DNA of 64,000 nt. Source: Cryptomeria japonica (taxonomy: Eukaryota > Streptophyta > Pinopsida > Cupressales > Cupressaceae). Location: assembly GCF_030272615.1 (NCBI RefSeq), contig NC_081410.1:190485619-190549618 (forward strand), written 5' to 3'. This document shows, piece by piece, positions 36,201 through 48,200 of this stretch. The notes beneath the pieces were generated by a model, which had not been told where the DNA came from, made no database searches, and saw only the letters and a list, made by a program, of their open reading frames with translations. The first letter of the stretch is position 1; the number at the start of each line of letters is the position of its first letter. Both the position numbers and the translations under genes were made by a program.

Positions 36201-39200
36201 AAGGGTTTAAAAGGATCTAAATCTACTCCTAAGGGCAGTGATATCAATACATAGTGCTCTAGTGGACAAATTCCAAATAAACCAAGCTTTGCTTCACCAA
36301 GATAAACTACAACTTCGCAAGAACAAGTGCAATCTTCTGAGGATGTTGGGGGATTTTCATATTGAGAAAGTGCATTTGAATACCCAACACGGTGCAATCC
36401 AAATGACTATTCACAATCGAACTTAGCACAAATTTGGTGACTCAGGCTAACTTTACACTGCAACTTATAATTAACAAGATGCAAAAAGTATGAACCATGG
36501 AAATTCATCAAACACCATTAGATTTTCCATTGAAATCAAAGCACTATATTAATTCAACTCTAAGTGTAATATCCCAGTAATTTTTTTTTTTTTTTTAACA
36601 GTAAGAGTTACAAGTAAACACAACAACCCGTTAAGGTTAGAGAAATCATCCAAACTACTGAAAGGGAACCCTTCTACCTTTTGTTCACCGAGAGCCCAAG
36701 CTGGGAGGGTGAGAGCATACGGTGTTCTGGGGGTCGTTAGCACCATAAAACAAACTGAAAATTACAATGCCTGGGCGGCAAGCCAGCCCCTTCTGCTTAT
36801 CCAGCAGGATAGAAACTAAACTCTTGGCGGTAAACCATCCAAGGAAAACATGACAAGAACTGAAACTCAATCACTCTACTGCGTATTTCAGTGGGAGGAC
36901 ATTACATTAAACTATCACTCTACCGCATATTTCAGCGGGAGGACCATTGTATTGAACTTATCACTCGACCACTTATTCAGTGGGAGGACTGAGTACAAAA
37001 ACTGAATTACAAAACTTAGAAGGCGGCAAGCCAGCCTCTTCCACTTATGCAGTGGGGTTTACAATTAAGAGCAGCAAGAAGGGATGATCAGTACTACTGA
37101 AACAACCTTACAAAATAGAGATGAGATGAGAAGAGTAATTGTAGATTTCTACAACAGGAATATAATTTTCTGTTACAACTAATCTGCAGGCTGAAAGTAC
37201 AATTCAGCAGCCTATGGAAACACCAAAATGCTCATAACTCCCTCATTTTTTCACCCGAATCAATTCAAATCAATCCCAATCCCACAATATAACACTAACA
37301 ACAGCATCCAATCCAAACTACAACCCAAACAACCCACTATTCATTTGGCACACATCCCAATGCAAGTGCAAAAACCCACGCTATACCTGGGAAGTTCGAT
37401 TTTATCTAGTAAATTCATTGCTCATTTAAAACTGCTAAAAACTCACACATTGTATTGCCATGGCTAGGAAGGAAGGATGAGCCGGTACCCAGAATGATGG
37501 AGTTGCCTGGTTAAGAGGTGTGAGCAAAATATACTTTCAGCAGTCCCGCGACCAACAACCAGAAACACTCAAATCCAGCATAGAACACTCCATAATCTGC
37601 AACTCATTCACCAATCAACAATGGGAATACAAGGACACAACTAGGTACTATCTTGCAAGTACGAAACTGAGACTTAGCTAGGAAGCCAACTTCGAAGCTC
37701 AGATTTTCAGTAGCCAAACCGGTAGCATAACGATGCAATTTTCAAAGATGATCCAAATGGGAGCCCAAGTCTCATATTTATAACTTCACTTCTCAAATCC
37801 AAATGCAATTCCTCCAAATTCAACGCCTTGCATTTGCATTTCATTCCACTACATGTTGACCCCCAAAAGTGGCGCTATTTACCATAAGTCAAATCCCACG
37901 CCCAAGGCATGGACCCACGATATACTTTGGCCGATATTTAGAGATAAGTCACAAAATAATATTTTTTTCAAATAATTCAACATCTCCTTAATAAACATGA
38001 AGCTCGCCAAATATTTAGGAAAAATATGGACATTAATCCCAAATATAATAAATCAGTAGCAAAATCAGATTAATTAAATATTAAACCTTAGGATAAGGAA
38101 AATAATATTTAATTATGTCGCCAATGACTCTCGTATTGATTATTATCACAACCAGGATGAAATTGAGCCTGGACGACCACATAACTGCTGCAGAATCAGA
38201 ACCCTGTCTACTACCAAAAATAGAATCGTGCCACTTACTAAAAATAGTAAGTCAAGAACTAATGCTCAGAAAAGTATGATCATCGTGTCCAGAGGCAAAA
38301 CATGGAGAGCTCAGTAGGGCAGTAACACCAGAATGGCCATTCCCTGACTTACTAAAAATAGTAAGTCCTCGTTTCATCAATGTTGGACCCTCATTCTTCA
38401 TTCCACCTAGCCTACGGGTCTCAGGAATAGGCTAATGGACCACTGGAAGGTCATCAGTGAGAAGGGGACATTGCACTAAGTGAGGAAGGTGAAACCATGC
38501 AAGTTTTGAAAAATAACTTAAGTGGACACCATGAGAGAACAATGTTTCACTGTTATTATCTCAAAAACCTATAGCAACAATTTCATACAAATCTCCCTCC
38601 TTTACAAATGAAGGGGTCACCCCCTTATATAGACCCCAAGCCATGATTACACGCAAAACCCTAATTAAGGTTTTCTGTCATGTCCCCTAAATAAATGATT
38701 GACGAATGTTAAAAAATATTAATTATTTTATATTAACCTTCCCATTCATTAATATAAATAATTAATATTACATGTATTATTGTTAAAAGGCATGTTCTTT
38801 AACACCGTAAATAGTCTTAACTATTACAGGATTTTTAACCAACTTGGTGTTAATAAAAGAATGGGCGTCAAAGATGGAAGTAGGCGTGGAAAGAAGAATG
38901 GAAAATAAAATATGATTTGTCTTTAGTGTGAAATACACATTGGAATGATACATATGCCTTTCGCTAGTAATCTCTGGCCTATTGGTTGCAATCGAAGAAG
39001 CTTGGAATGAGTCTTTCAGAATTGCGGGCATGTGCAGATTCCCAAACCGCGTGAAAACTGTAAAGCCTTCGGGCGTTTTCTACCTCCAGTGCACCACCAG
39101 TCGCTAAGTGTAAACTGCGGATTCCATTCCCCGTGCCCCGTAACCAGCGAAGGCATTTAGCAGGTGTATAACCCACTCTCCGTGCCCTGCAAACTGGGAG

Positions 39201-42200
39201 GTGTCCAGCAAGGTCGCGACACCATATAAGAAGGTCGGGATTTCGCGGAAGGAACATCATCAGAGCTGACGCAAAACGTGAAGGTTTTGTACTTCTAGGT
39301 TACCATGATGAAAGTAACGCCTAGTCACATGCTTACCTTACAATGGATAGTGCAGTGGTATTGATCATGCGGCAGAATTGATGCGGGAGAACTATTGGTG
39401 GTTTCCAGCAAATGTCATTGGTGAGTGAATGAACTATCGTGGCTAAATGAAGACCCTCTACAAATATTCTGCAATACAAGAACAACATTCACTGTGAATT
39501 CATCAGGTGCACCAAAAGAAATTCTTAACTTATTCTTTGACGGAACGTTTCATCATTTGTTATCAACTGCATTGAATAAAAATGGTTCAGTTCCTGTTAG
39601 CAAATATTGTGTTAATCAGCAATTGAGACTTTGTGTAATAAGACAATAAAACTGTTTAAAGTATTCCAATGATCCACCTGCTGAGTTGAACTTTATGCGT
39701 ATGTGTATTCTAAGTCTTACTGCAAACCAATCATAGCTCAGGAATTTTACATTTTCCCCTATAAGATTCCCCACACATGATGCAACAAGGTGGGAATCTA
39801 CAATAAATGCCCATGATGCTCATATACAATTAATTCCAGCCTATTACAATTGGTAACCAAAATGCATTAAATGCACCACTTTCCACTAAATTTGCCCAAC
39901 ATGCAATGAATATTCCTTCATGCAAAAATCGCCCATAATGCTTTAAATGCTCCACCATCTCCACACGTGGTGGCTGCATGCAAAAAGAATCTGCCATAAT
40001 GCCATAAATGCGACGGCTACATGCGAAAGATGCTCCATTATGTCAGCATGCGTTGACCCGACTGCCACTTGGCAAGAAACCCCTAGAGAGAGAAAACTTC
40101 ATTTGGGAAGAATTTCCTGGATGTTCTGAATTTTCCTTGTCTTGGAGAAGATTTTTCATCAATTTTGCACATTTCCTATTTTTTAGGGATTTTTCCAATT
40201 TTGAGTTCCGAGGTCCAAGAGAGAGATTCTCTCACGAATCCAAATCTAATTTTTTTTGAAATTTGGTCGATTTTTAATGCTTGAAAAATGGATTTTTCAA
40301 AATCTCTCGAGGGGAAATTTTCTTTTCAATTTATCCTTGACCTTAGAAAATTTCATCCTTTTGAACTTGGGCGTGGAAATTTCACTTTGATGGAGATATT
40401 TTCATTTTCTTCATGCTTTCCATGACACCATCATTTTGGCGCCCTATACCTGACCTTGGGCGTTGAATCACCCACTTGAAGGAATTTTCACCTTGGCTTG
40501 ACATTCCTTAGCGCCTTGAAATTGGCGCCCACCTCTTGACCTGGGCGCTAATTCACCCTGAGCAAGGAATTTTGCAATTTTCAAGTTTTCTTTAGTATCT
40601 TCATTTTGGCACCTTGCCCAGGACTTGGGCGCTAGATCACCCTGATGAGGGAATTCAACCTTGGCACACTTTACCATGCCCCCCTTCCTTTGGTGTCATA
40701 ACTCTGACTTGGGCGCTATTTTCATGATGTTGTGGAATTTAGGAGTTTTTAAATTTTCCTTGACACCCCTCATTAAGCGCTTGACTCCTATTTTGGGCAC
40801 CATTTCACCTTGGGCAAGGAATTTTGGTGTTTTTTTAGTTTTCCATGACACACCCAATTTGGCACCCTGTCTTGGACTTGGGCGCCATTTCACCTTGTTG
40901 AAGGAATTTCAACATTTTTTTATTTTCCATGGCCCCTTGATTTTGGCGCTCCATGATTGACTTGGGCACCATTTTCACAACATGGTAGAATTTTGACTTT
41001 GGCGAGTTTTCCTTGGCCTCTTGGTTTTGGCACCCACCTTCTGCACTTGGGCGCTAAATATGCATGATGGAGGAATATTGGGGGTGGAGGAAAATTCCTC
41101 CACCACCCCAGTTTGGCGCCCTACTTAGCACTTGGGCGCTAAAAGCACCATGCCGTGGAAAGTTTGCCATGGAGGGAAATTCCTCCATGGCCTCATTTTG
41201 GTGCCCCTACTTCTCTAATGCATTTCTCTGCTTTAGGGAATTCTGACTTGGTTTCTTATCCAGACTTAGTTAGTTTTGAACATTTTCCATGATCAGGATG
41301 CCATTTTGGGAATTCCTTGCCAAACTTAGAAGATTTTCATGCTTTCCACTTCTAGAATGGATGTCCATAATTAGCCATTTTTTGGTCCATTAGCCTGCCT
41401 TTTCAAATTTTCCGGATTTAGAAGTGTTCAGGAATGCTCAATCTTCAGTGACGTGATCCCTGCCTGTTGAGAACCTACCACAAATAGACTTACTATAAAT
41501 AATATTTCAAAACGTCAAACTAGAGCAAATCGAGGTAGGATGGCACTTACTAAAAATAGAAATTGCTAAAAATAGTAAGTTTGATTTTTGGCAAAATTAG
41601 ACCAATCCGGGAGGCAATGTGTTGTCCTCATTTTTGGATTCTCAAAAATGTGACAACCCCTACAATTTTCTGCCTAAAAAGTGTCATTTTTGTCTCCAAG
41701 GCACGTTTTACGAGGTACAAAACTCACATTTGATAGTGTCAAATCATTGGGGGGTGTCTTTGCCATCATTGTCCAAGTTTTGGTCTTCCTTTTCCCAGCT
41801 TTCTGTGCAATTTCGGGTTTCAGAACAGTCACTGCAGGTTGAAGATTTTACTCTATGGCATGCTTCCCGAGGCAAAATTTTGCTTTGCCCTTGGACTGAC
41901 TTAGTCCTTAGTCCATCCTCGAACCACGTTTCAAATTTCATCGCATTCTGGGTTCGTTTCCTATGTCTTTCCTTCAATTTCGGGTTTTTTCTACTTGACT
42001 GCAGATGGGAAATTTTCCTTGATTTGCAAGTTTTAATGATTTTCTTTGTTCAAGTCTTTGTAGAGAAATTTTTGGCTAATTACAAGTGCACTTTATTGGA
42101 AAAAGAACTTGCAACGTACTTTTTATTTCCCCCTTGATGTTTTTTAGCTTTTTAAGTCATAATAGGGATTTTTTGGATAAGTTACAAGTTAATTTTAAAT

Positions 42201-45200
42201 TGCATATTTAAAAGTCACTTGTAATTCTTTTGAAAAACCCCTATTTTAATGTCTTTTGCTTGTAATGGGGATTTTATTCCCTATTACATGCGTTGAGTTA
42301 TTAAAACTTGTTGTAGGGATTTTATTTTCCCTTTACAAGTTATTTATAACTTGCATATCTCTCTCTAAAACCCGATTTTCTCCATAAAGTGTAAATTGAG
42401 GAATTTTAAACTTGCAATTGAATTTCTAAAACCCGATTTTGCCTCGTTGAGAGAAAAGTAACATTTTAAACTTGTAATATGGGAATTAAAACCCGATTTT
42501 CACTATTACATGTAAAACGAAACTTCTTGTTCTTTCCCAAAAACCTAACCAGTAATATTGGAGGATTTTGTTGAAGATTTCCAACGATTTTTGTGGAGAA
42601 ATTCAAGGAGGAGGAAGGCGTTTTGGATTCCTTGCTATTTTCATGCATTTTCCAACTCTCTTCACGCCATTTGGAAGACATTATCGCTGGTTTTATGGGG
42701 TTTTAACAGCAAAAACGTTTTTGAAAAATGCCACGATTTGCCTCATTCAAGTGCCACGAATCTTGTCTTTCCTAAATCGTTTTGGCTTGTCTTGCTTAGG
42801 CGTGGAGGTTGGGTGCTGTGCTTGACTGATTCTTCATACTTTTAATGGGCATTTTGATACATATGGCGTTTTTTTCAAAAACGTGGCTAGGGTTTGAATC
42901 TTCTTCTTTTATCTATAAGAGATTCTTTCTCTTCATGATAGTTATATGTTTGTTTTGTTCTTGCCTAAAATTGGCTTTGTGAGAGATTTTCCCCTTTGTT
43001 CCAAGTTTGCAAAGCAATTTGTGAATTGCATTGTTCTTCCCCATTTTCCCTCTTTACTTGTATTCGGGATTTCAAATCCCGATTACAAGTTGAATGAAAA
43101 TAATTGATCTTCCTTTATGGTTGTAATATTTTAACCATCTTTTGTTGAAATTCCAAGTTTCAAAGATGAAAAATACCCATTCTTTCAAAATCGGGTTTTT
43201 AGAACCGGATTACATGTTGAACGTTCTTCCCATTTTCTTGAAGATGACCTTCCCAAAATCTTTTCATTTTCCCTCATATTCATTTCCATCATCAGTACAT
43301 ACCATTTCATCCACTCATTTCACACCTTCATTCATTTATCCCATTTAAAGTCTACCTGTAGCCAACCATCCAAAACCCGAAATTGGTCCAAAATGCACTC
43401 AAAAAACACTTGAAAATGAGTTTTAAAGGTCCAATTACAAGTGCAAACTTGTAGTTACCCATTACACATATGAAGTTGCATTTTTGTTCTCCACAATTGC
43501 AAGTTAATGCTCTTGTTTTCCCCACACATGTAATGCAGCTTCTAGAACCTGAAATTCACTTGTGAGCCCATTTTTGCATCAATTTATCTCTTCCCTTGTT
43601 AGTCTGGTTTGCACACACGATCTACCAAATCAATGGATTAAGGTATGGGCCTTATTTTGCAAGCAGATTTCAAGAATGGAGGATGATGCAAAGAGGAGAT
43701 ACAACAACAATTCATGGTTGAGAGCATAGAATGCTTTCAAGACAAAGATGGTCATGACATGAAAAGAGGAAGGCAACCCTTTCCCTCCTGAAAAGATAGT
43801 ACTACCCCAAGCAAGAAGATGAGGATGCAAGTTCCCGTTCCGTTTCAAGATGTCTTTACCAATCTAGAATACTTCAAGTTCTAGCATCTTGAAACGACAT
43901 GAAAATCATCACATACGAAGGATGATGCAGTTAGAGTCGCATCTTTAGACACATGGAATAGTTTTAGTTATGCATTTGTAATTTTGTTTTGACAAGTTAC
44001 ATGTAAGAAAATAACTTTGTAATTGCAAGTTAACTCATTACTTGCACTTTTGTAATTACATGTAAAGCAACTACAAGTTGTGTTCAATTAGGACTGTAGT
44101 TGGAATTAGTCATAGTTGGTTATTGAATAAGTCTTGGTGGTTGAGAGAATTTCTCAAGTTAGTTGGGATCCTCCCACCTTTTTCTCAAGGCTCCTCTTCT
44201 ATAAATACTTGAGGGGTCTATTGTAATCTTTATCTTTTGGAAAGCAAGCAAAAACTCTGCCAAATTTACAGCAAAGAAGTCTTTGAGCTTTCACGTGTGA
44301 ATTCAAGAATTGAAAGGAATAGAAGGAAATTGCTCAAGCTTTGAGTCTTTGTGCTACATTCTTGAGTTTGTGTTCTATATTATCTTTCTTGCAAGTGTTT
44401 CTTAAAGAGCTTAATCGCGTTTGATTTGTAGTCTTTGTGCTGCAAGTATTTGAGGTTAATATAATTAGAATAAATATTCTTTTGAGAGGAGCTGTAAGTC
44501 TTTGTGCTTGCACTTATTCTTAAGAGAGTTTAGAAGCAGATTTTGTGAGAAATAGCTGAGAGTCTTCGAGCTTATACTACTTCCCATTGTTTTAAGTAGA
44601 AAAGAATAAGATATTCCAGTCTTTGAGCTATTATAATTTGTTCTTGATAGCGTTAGTATAGAAAAGGGTAGATAGGACTTCATAAAATCAAGACTTTGAG
44701 CTTGATATTGTTGTCCCGTCTCGAAGGAAGTGACGGAAGTCTTTGAGCTTTCAAGAAACTTCATTTCCTTTCTCACATTTCATTTCAAAAGTTGTCACTG
44801 CTGTTTTATGTTAAATTGCTATCACTTTTTCTGTGAAGAGAAAAGGATATTGGCTTTCGTGAAAGAAGAAGAAAGACGGTTGTCCCATCCTATTTTATTT
44901 TTAAAGTTGTAGTTAGATAGGGGGAGCCTTCCCTTAATTAGGAGAGTTTTACTCATACACTGTGGTTGAAACCACAATTTTGTATCTTTCCCCAAGTGTA
45001 CAAAATTTTCAACCAACACAATGAAATCCCTAAAAAATAGGAACTTTCTCTCAAAATTCACTCAAATTCACATGCAGGTTCTTTCACGGACCTCGATTCC
45101 AATGCAACACTCAGTTTTTCCAAAACCCTAAAATGTAGGTCTGAAGGACAAAACCCTAAAACAACAAAAACAAGCCCCAAACTTAGCCAAATTTGCTCAA

Positions 45201-48200
45201 ACGAGCTGTGAACTTGATCAAACTGACCCCTAGACATTTACAAACTTAGAGGATTGATGAAATGATTGCGAAAAGACCCAAAAACCAAAACCAAAAGACC
45301 AAGAGGGCCTAAAAAGTAGGGGGGTCCCCATTTGGAACGGGGCGATGTGTGAAAACATCACAACAGGCAGATGAAAGATTTGATTGGGGAACATTCTGGG
45401 GAGCATGCTTCAAGTGTGGGGAAGTTGGACATCGAGCCCTTGAATGCTGTCAAGAAAGTGCTAGAAAGCCGAGAGATTCCGGAGCAAGGAGTGCCTATGT
45501 GGAAGACGAAAGGGATAGATCGTCTAGCTCTTCAAGACATCCAGAAAAGGGTGAAATGTTGGTCATGAGTAGAGCCCTATTGCAGAGAGAAGTTAGAGAT
45601 GAACCAGGCAAGGGAGCTTGTTTCGAAACAGATGCAAGTCAGGAGGCAAGTATTGTAAGATTATCATCAATAGCAACAACATGAACAATTTGGTCTTTGA
45701 AGAGATGATGCAAAAGTTGAAGCTAAAGAGGATTAAGCACTCGGACCCATACCAGATTGCCTTAATACAAGATGATCACAAAATCTTGGTAAGTGAACAA
45801 TGCCTTGTCAGTTTCCACATTAGTTCATATAAGGATGAAAGTATTGTGTGATATCATGCCAATGGATGCTTGTCATCTATTGCTGGGAAGACCTTGGCAA
45901 TATGATAGGAGGGCTATACATGATGGAAGGAAGAATACCTACACCACAACCAAGGATGGCAAGAAACATATCTTGATTCCTTTGGAGGCAAAGTAGAAGG
46001 AGGTGGTGTGTGGCAATGCAAGAGTCTGCCTAATGGACGAAGGAAGCTCCTGGATGGATTGAAGCATGAGAACACTTGCTTCACATTCATTCCAAGGGAA
46101 TCCGGTCGTGGGAAGGCCGGAAATGTCAACATAAAAAAGGAGGTAACACCAGAAGAAGTAGCAGAACTACTCAAAGAGTTCCAAGATATTGTCAGAGAAT
46201 GTTTTGGAGGGACTTCCACCAATCCAAAGTATTAGCCATCATATAGACCTAATACTGGGGGGAAGTTTTCTTAACAAAGCGACACATCGGATGACATCAA
46301 TGAATAATGCAGATTTTAACAGACAAGTGCGTGAGTTGCTAGAGAAAGGTTTGATCCGCAAAAGCCTGAGTCCATGTGTAGTACTTGTTGTTTTGGCACT
46401 GAAGAAGGATGGAGAGTGGAGGATGTGCACTGATTTGAGAGCTATCAACAGGATCACAATTAAGTACCGGTTTCCTTTGCCAAGGATAGATGACATAATG
46501 GACTGCCTGGGTGGTGCAAGGTACTTCAACAAAATTGACTTGAAGAGTGGATACCATCAGATCCGAATTTGGGAAGGAGATGAGTGGAAAACTGCATTCA
46601 AGACAAATGAAGGATTGTATCAATGGTTGGTCATGCCCTTTGGACTCACTAATGCTCCAAGCACATTCATGCGGCTGATGAATGAAGTATTGAAGGAATT
46701 CTTGGGTAAGTTTATCATTGTGTATTTGGATGACATTCTAATCTTTAGCAAGACAAGGGAAGAGCATATCCGGCAGGTATTCCAGCGATTGAGAGAAGAG
46801 AAATTGCTGATTAACATCAAGAAATGCAATTTCATGAAAAATCAATTGGTCTATCTGGGATTTGTGATCTTTGCGAAATTTTGCAGATGGATCCAGAGAA
46901 GGTAAGAGCGATTGCAGAATGGTCGACACCGACAGATGCTGGGGAGGTAAGACCTTTTCATGGCTTGGCAAGTTTTTGCTGGAAGTTCATCAGAAACTTC
47001 AGTACTATTTGTGCACCTATGACAAAGGCAATGAGAGGAAACAAAAAGGCGTTCAAGTGGACATTCGGAGCGCAGAAGAGTTTTGAGTTGCAAAAATAGA
47101 AGGCGATGGAGTAGTTGGTAGTGACCCTAACGAATTTCAAGAAAGTCTTTCAAGTGGACTATGATGCCACTGACAGTACTATACGAGCTGTTTTGAGTAA
47201 CGAAGGAAGACCTGTTGCTTATTTTAGTGAGAAGTTGAATGATGCCCGAAGAAGATATTTAGTCTATGGCCAAGAGTTCTATGCTATAATTCAAGCACTG
47301 AAGAAATGGAGACACAACTTGCTACCGAAGGAATTTGTACTATGCATCGATCACCAAGCACTCCAACATTTGAATAGTCAAGGAAAATTGAACCGGAGGC
47401 ATATGCGGTGGCTAAAATTCATGCAAAATCATAACTTTGTCCTCAAACACTAAAGTTGAAAATCAAACCGATTGGGAGATGCACTCAACAGGCAAAGAAA
47501 TCTAATGATACAAATGAGGGTACTGTAATGGGATTTGATGAATTGAAACATTTGCATAAAGATCCGCAATATGCAGAGGCATGGAAGGCATGTGGAGAAG
47601 CGATGACAACAAACCGAAGCAAATGGCTGGATTATTTCATCCAAAACAGCATGTTATTTAGAGGAAATCAACTAGGCATTCCCAGGAGTTCAATGAGGGA
47701 GAATTTGATCAAGGAGAAACATTCCAAAGAACTAGCGGGACATTTTGGCATTGGGAAGACAATGGCCTTGGTGAGTGAAGGATTTTTCTGGCCTTAGATC
47801 TACAAGGATGTTCGGAAGTATGTGCAAGAGTGCAGGATTTGTCAAGTGACGAAGGGAACAAGTCAAAACACCAGATAGTAGTAGATGGGGGAAGGGTGAT
47901 TTAGAAGACTTCTAGTTTAGTGTTATCATTGTAATGAGACCATGGCAGCCTGTGAGCTTGCATATATGGGCCAAATGTAAGGAACATGTGAAGGCCTATG
48001 GGCATATTATCATTCTATTTCATCAATAACAGTTGCTGTTTCATTCTACATTCAATTGTGTGTTGTGTTTTGGTATATGTTTGGTTGCAAGGTTGGACAT
48101 TCCATTTTGAACCCTATAACCTTTGATTGCATCAATCATCAATGCCTTAAGGACAGGAACTACCCCTAATTGGCATTTGTAGGCTTACCTAGAGGAGGCG

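Larger units (their letters stand above)
30600..45365. mobile_element. Insertion D in element C, 14.8 kb, TSD GGCAG
   Basis: Left end TGTTGACGTG, right end ACATCACAACA. GGCAG is present on both sides (30595-30599 and 45366-45370). Joining the flanks puts gag and its knuckle of element C back in one frame, so the borders are secure. It contains element B and insertion E. Its left end is the same family as the LTR at 60263. The right end does not look like that LTR, so D may be a degraded or compound element; orientation is uncertain. No coding region of its own was recognised. Confidence 0.8.
38481..45365. other. Remaining non-coding part of insertion D
   Basis: No gene. A TATA-like TATATAAGGGGG reads on the minus strand near 38618-38632 and TCTATAAATACTTGAGGGG on the plus strand near 44210, so LTR promoters in both orientations may be present. 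TGTCATGTCCCC at 38676 and TGTGACAACCCC near 41650 resemble ends of the TG..CA family. Degenerate repeats occupy 40440-41160 and 44270-44760. Further nested borders could not be proved. Confidence 0.5.
28964..48134 (+). mobile_element. Ty3/gypsy element C, inserted in the LINE
   Basis: 5' LTR 28964-29474 ends GACTGCATCA and is followed by a PBS (TAGTATCAGAGC, 29477-29488; 11 of 12 to the initiator-Met site). Gag lies at about 29640-30594, then insertion D, then the gag knuckle and pol (45371-47870). The 3' LTR remnant (about 47873-48134) ends GATTGCATCA. Flanks are GTCAT (28959-28963) and ATCAT (48135-48139), one mismatch. A deletion joins the integrase zinc finger to the middle of the 3' LTR. 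Confidence 0.85.

Noticed and set aside
38676-39750. Possible further insertion from TGTCATGTCCCC with TTTTC flanks
   Set aside because: The left end fits the TG..CA family, but TTTTC is too common here and the proposed right end (TTTTACA) does not match the family terminus.
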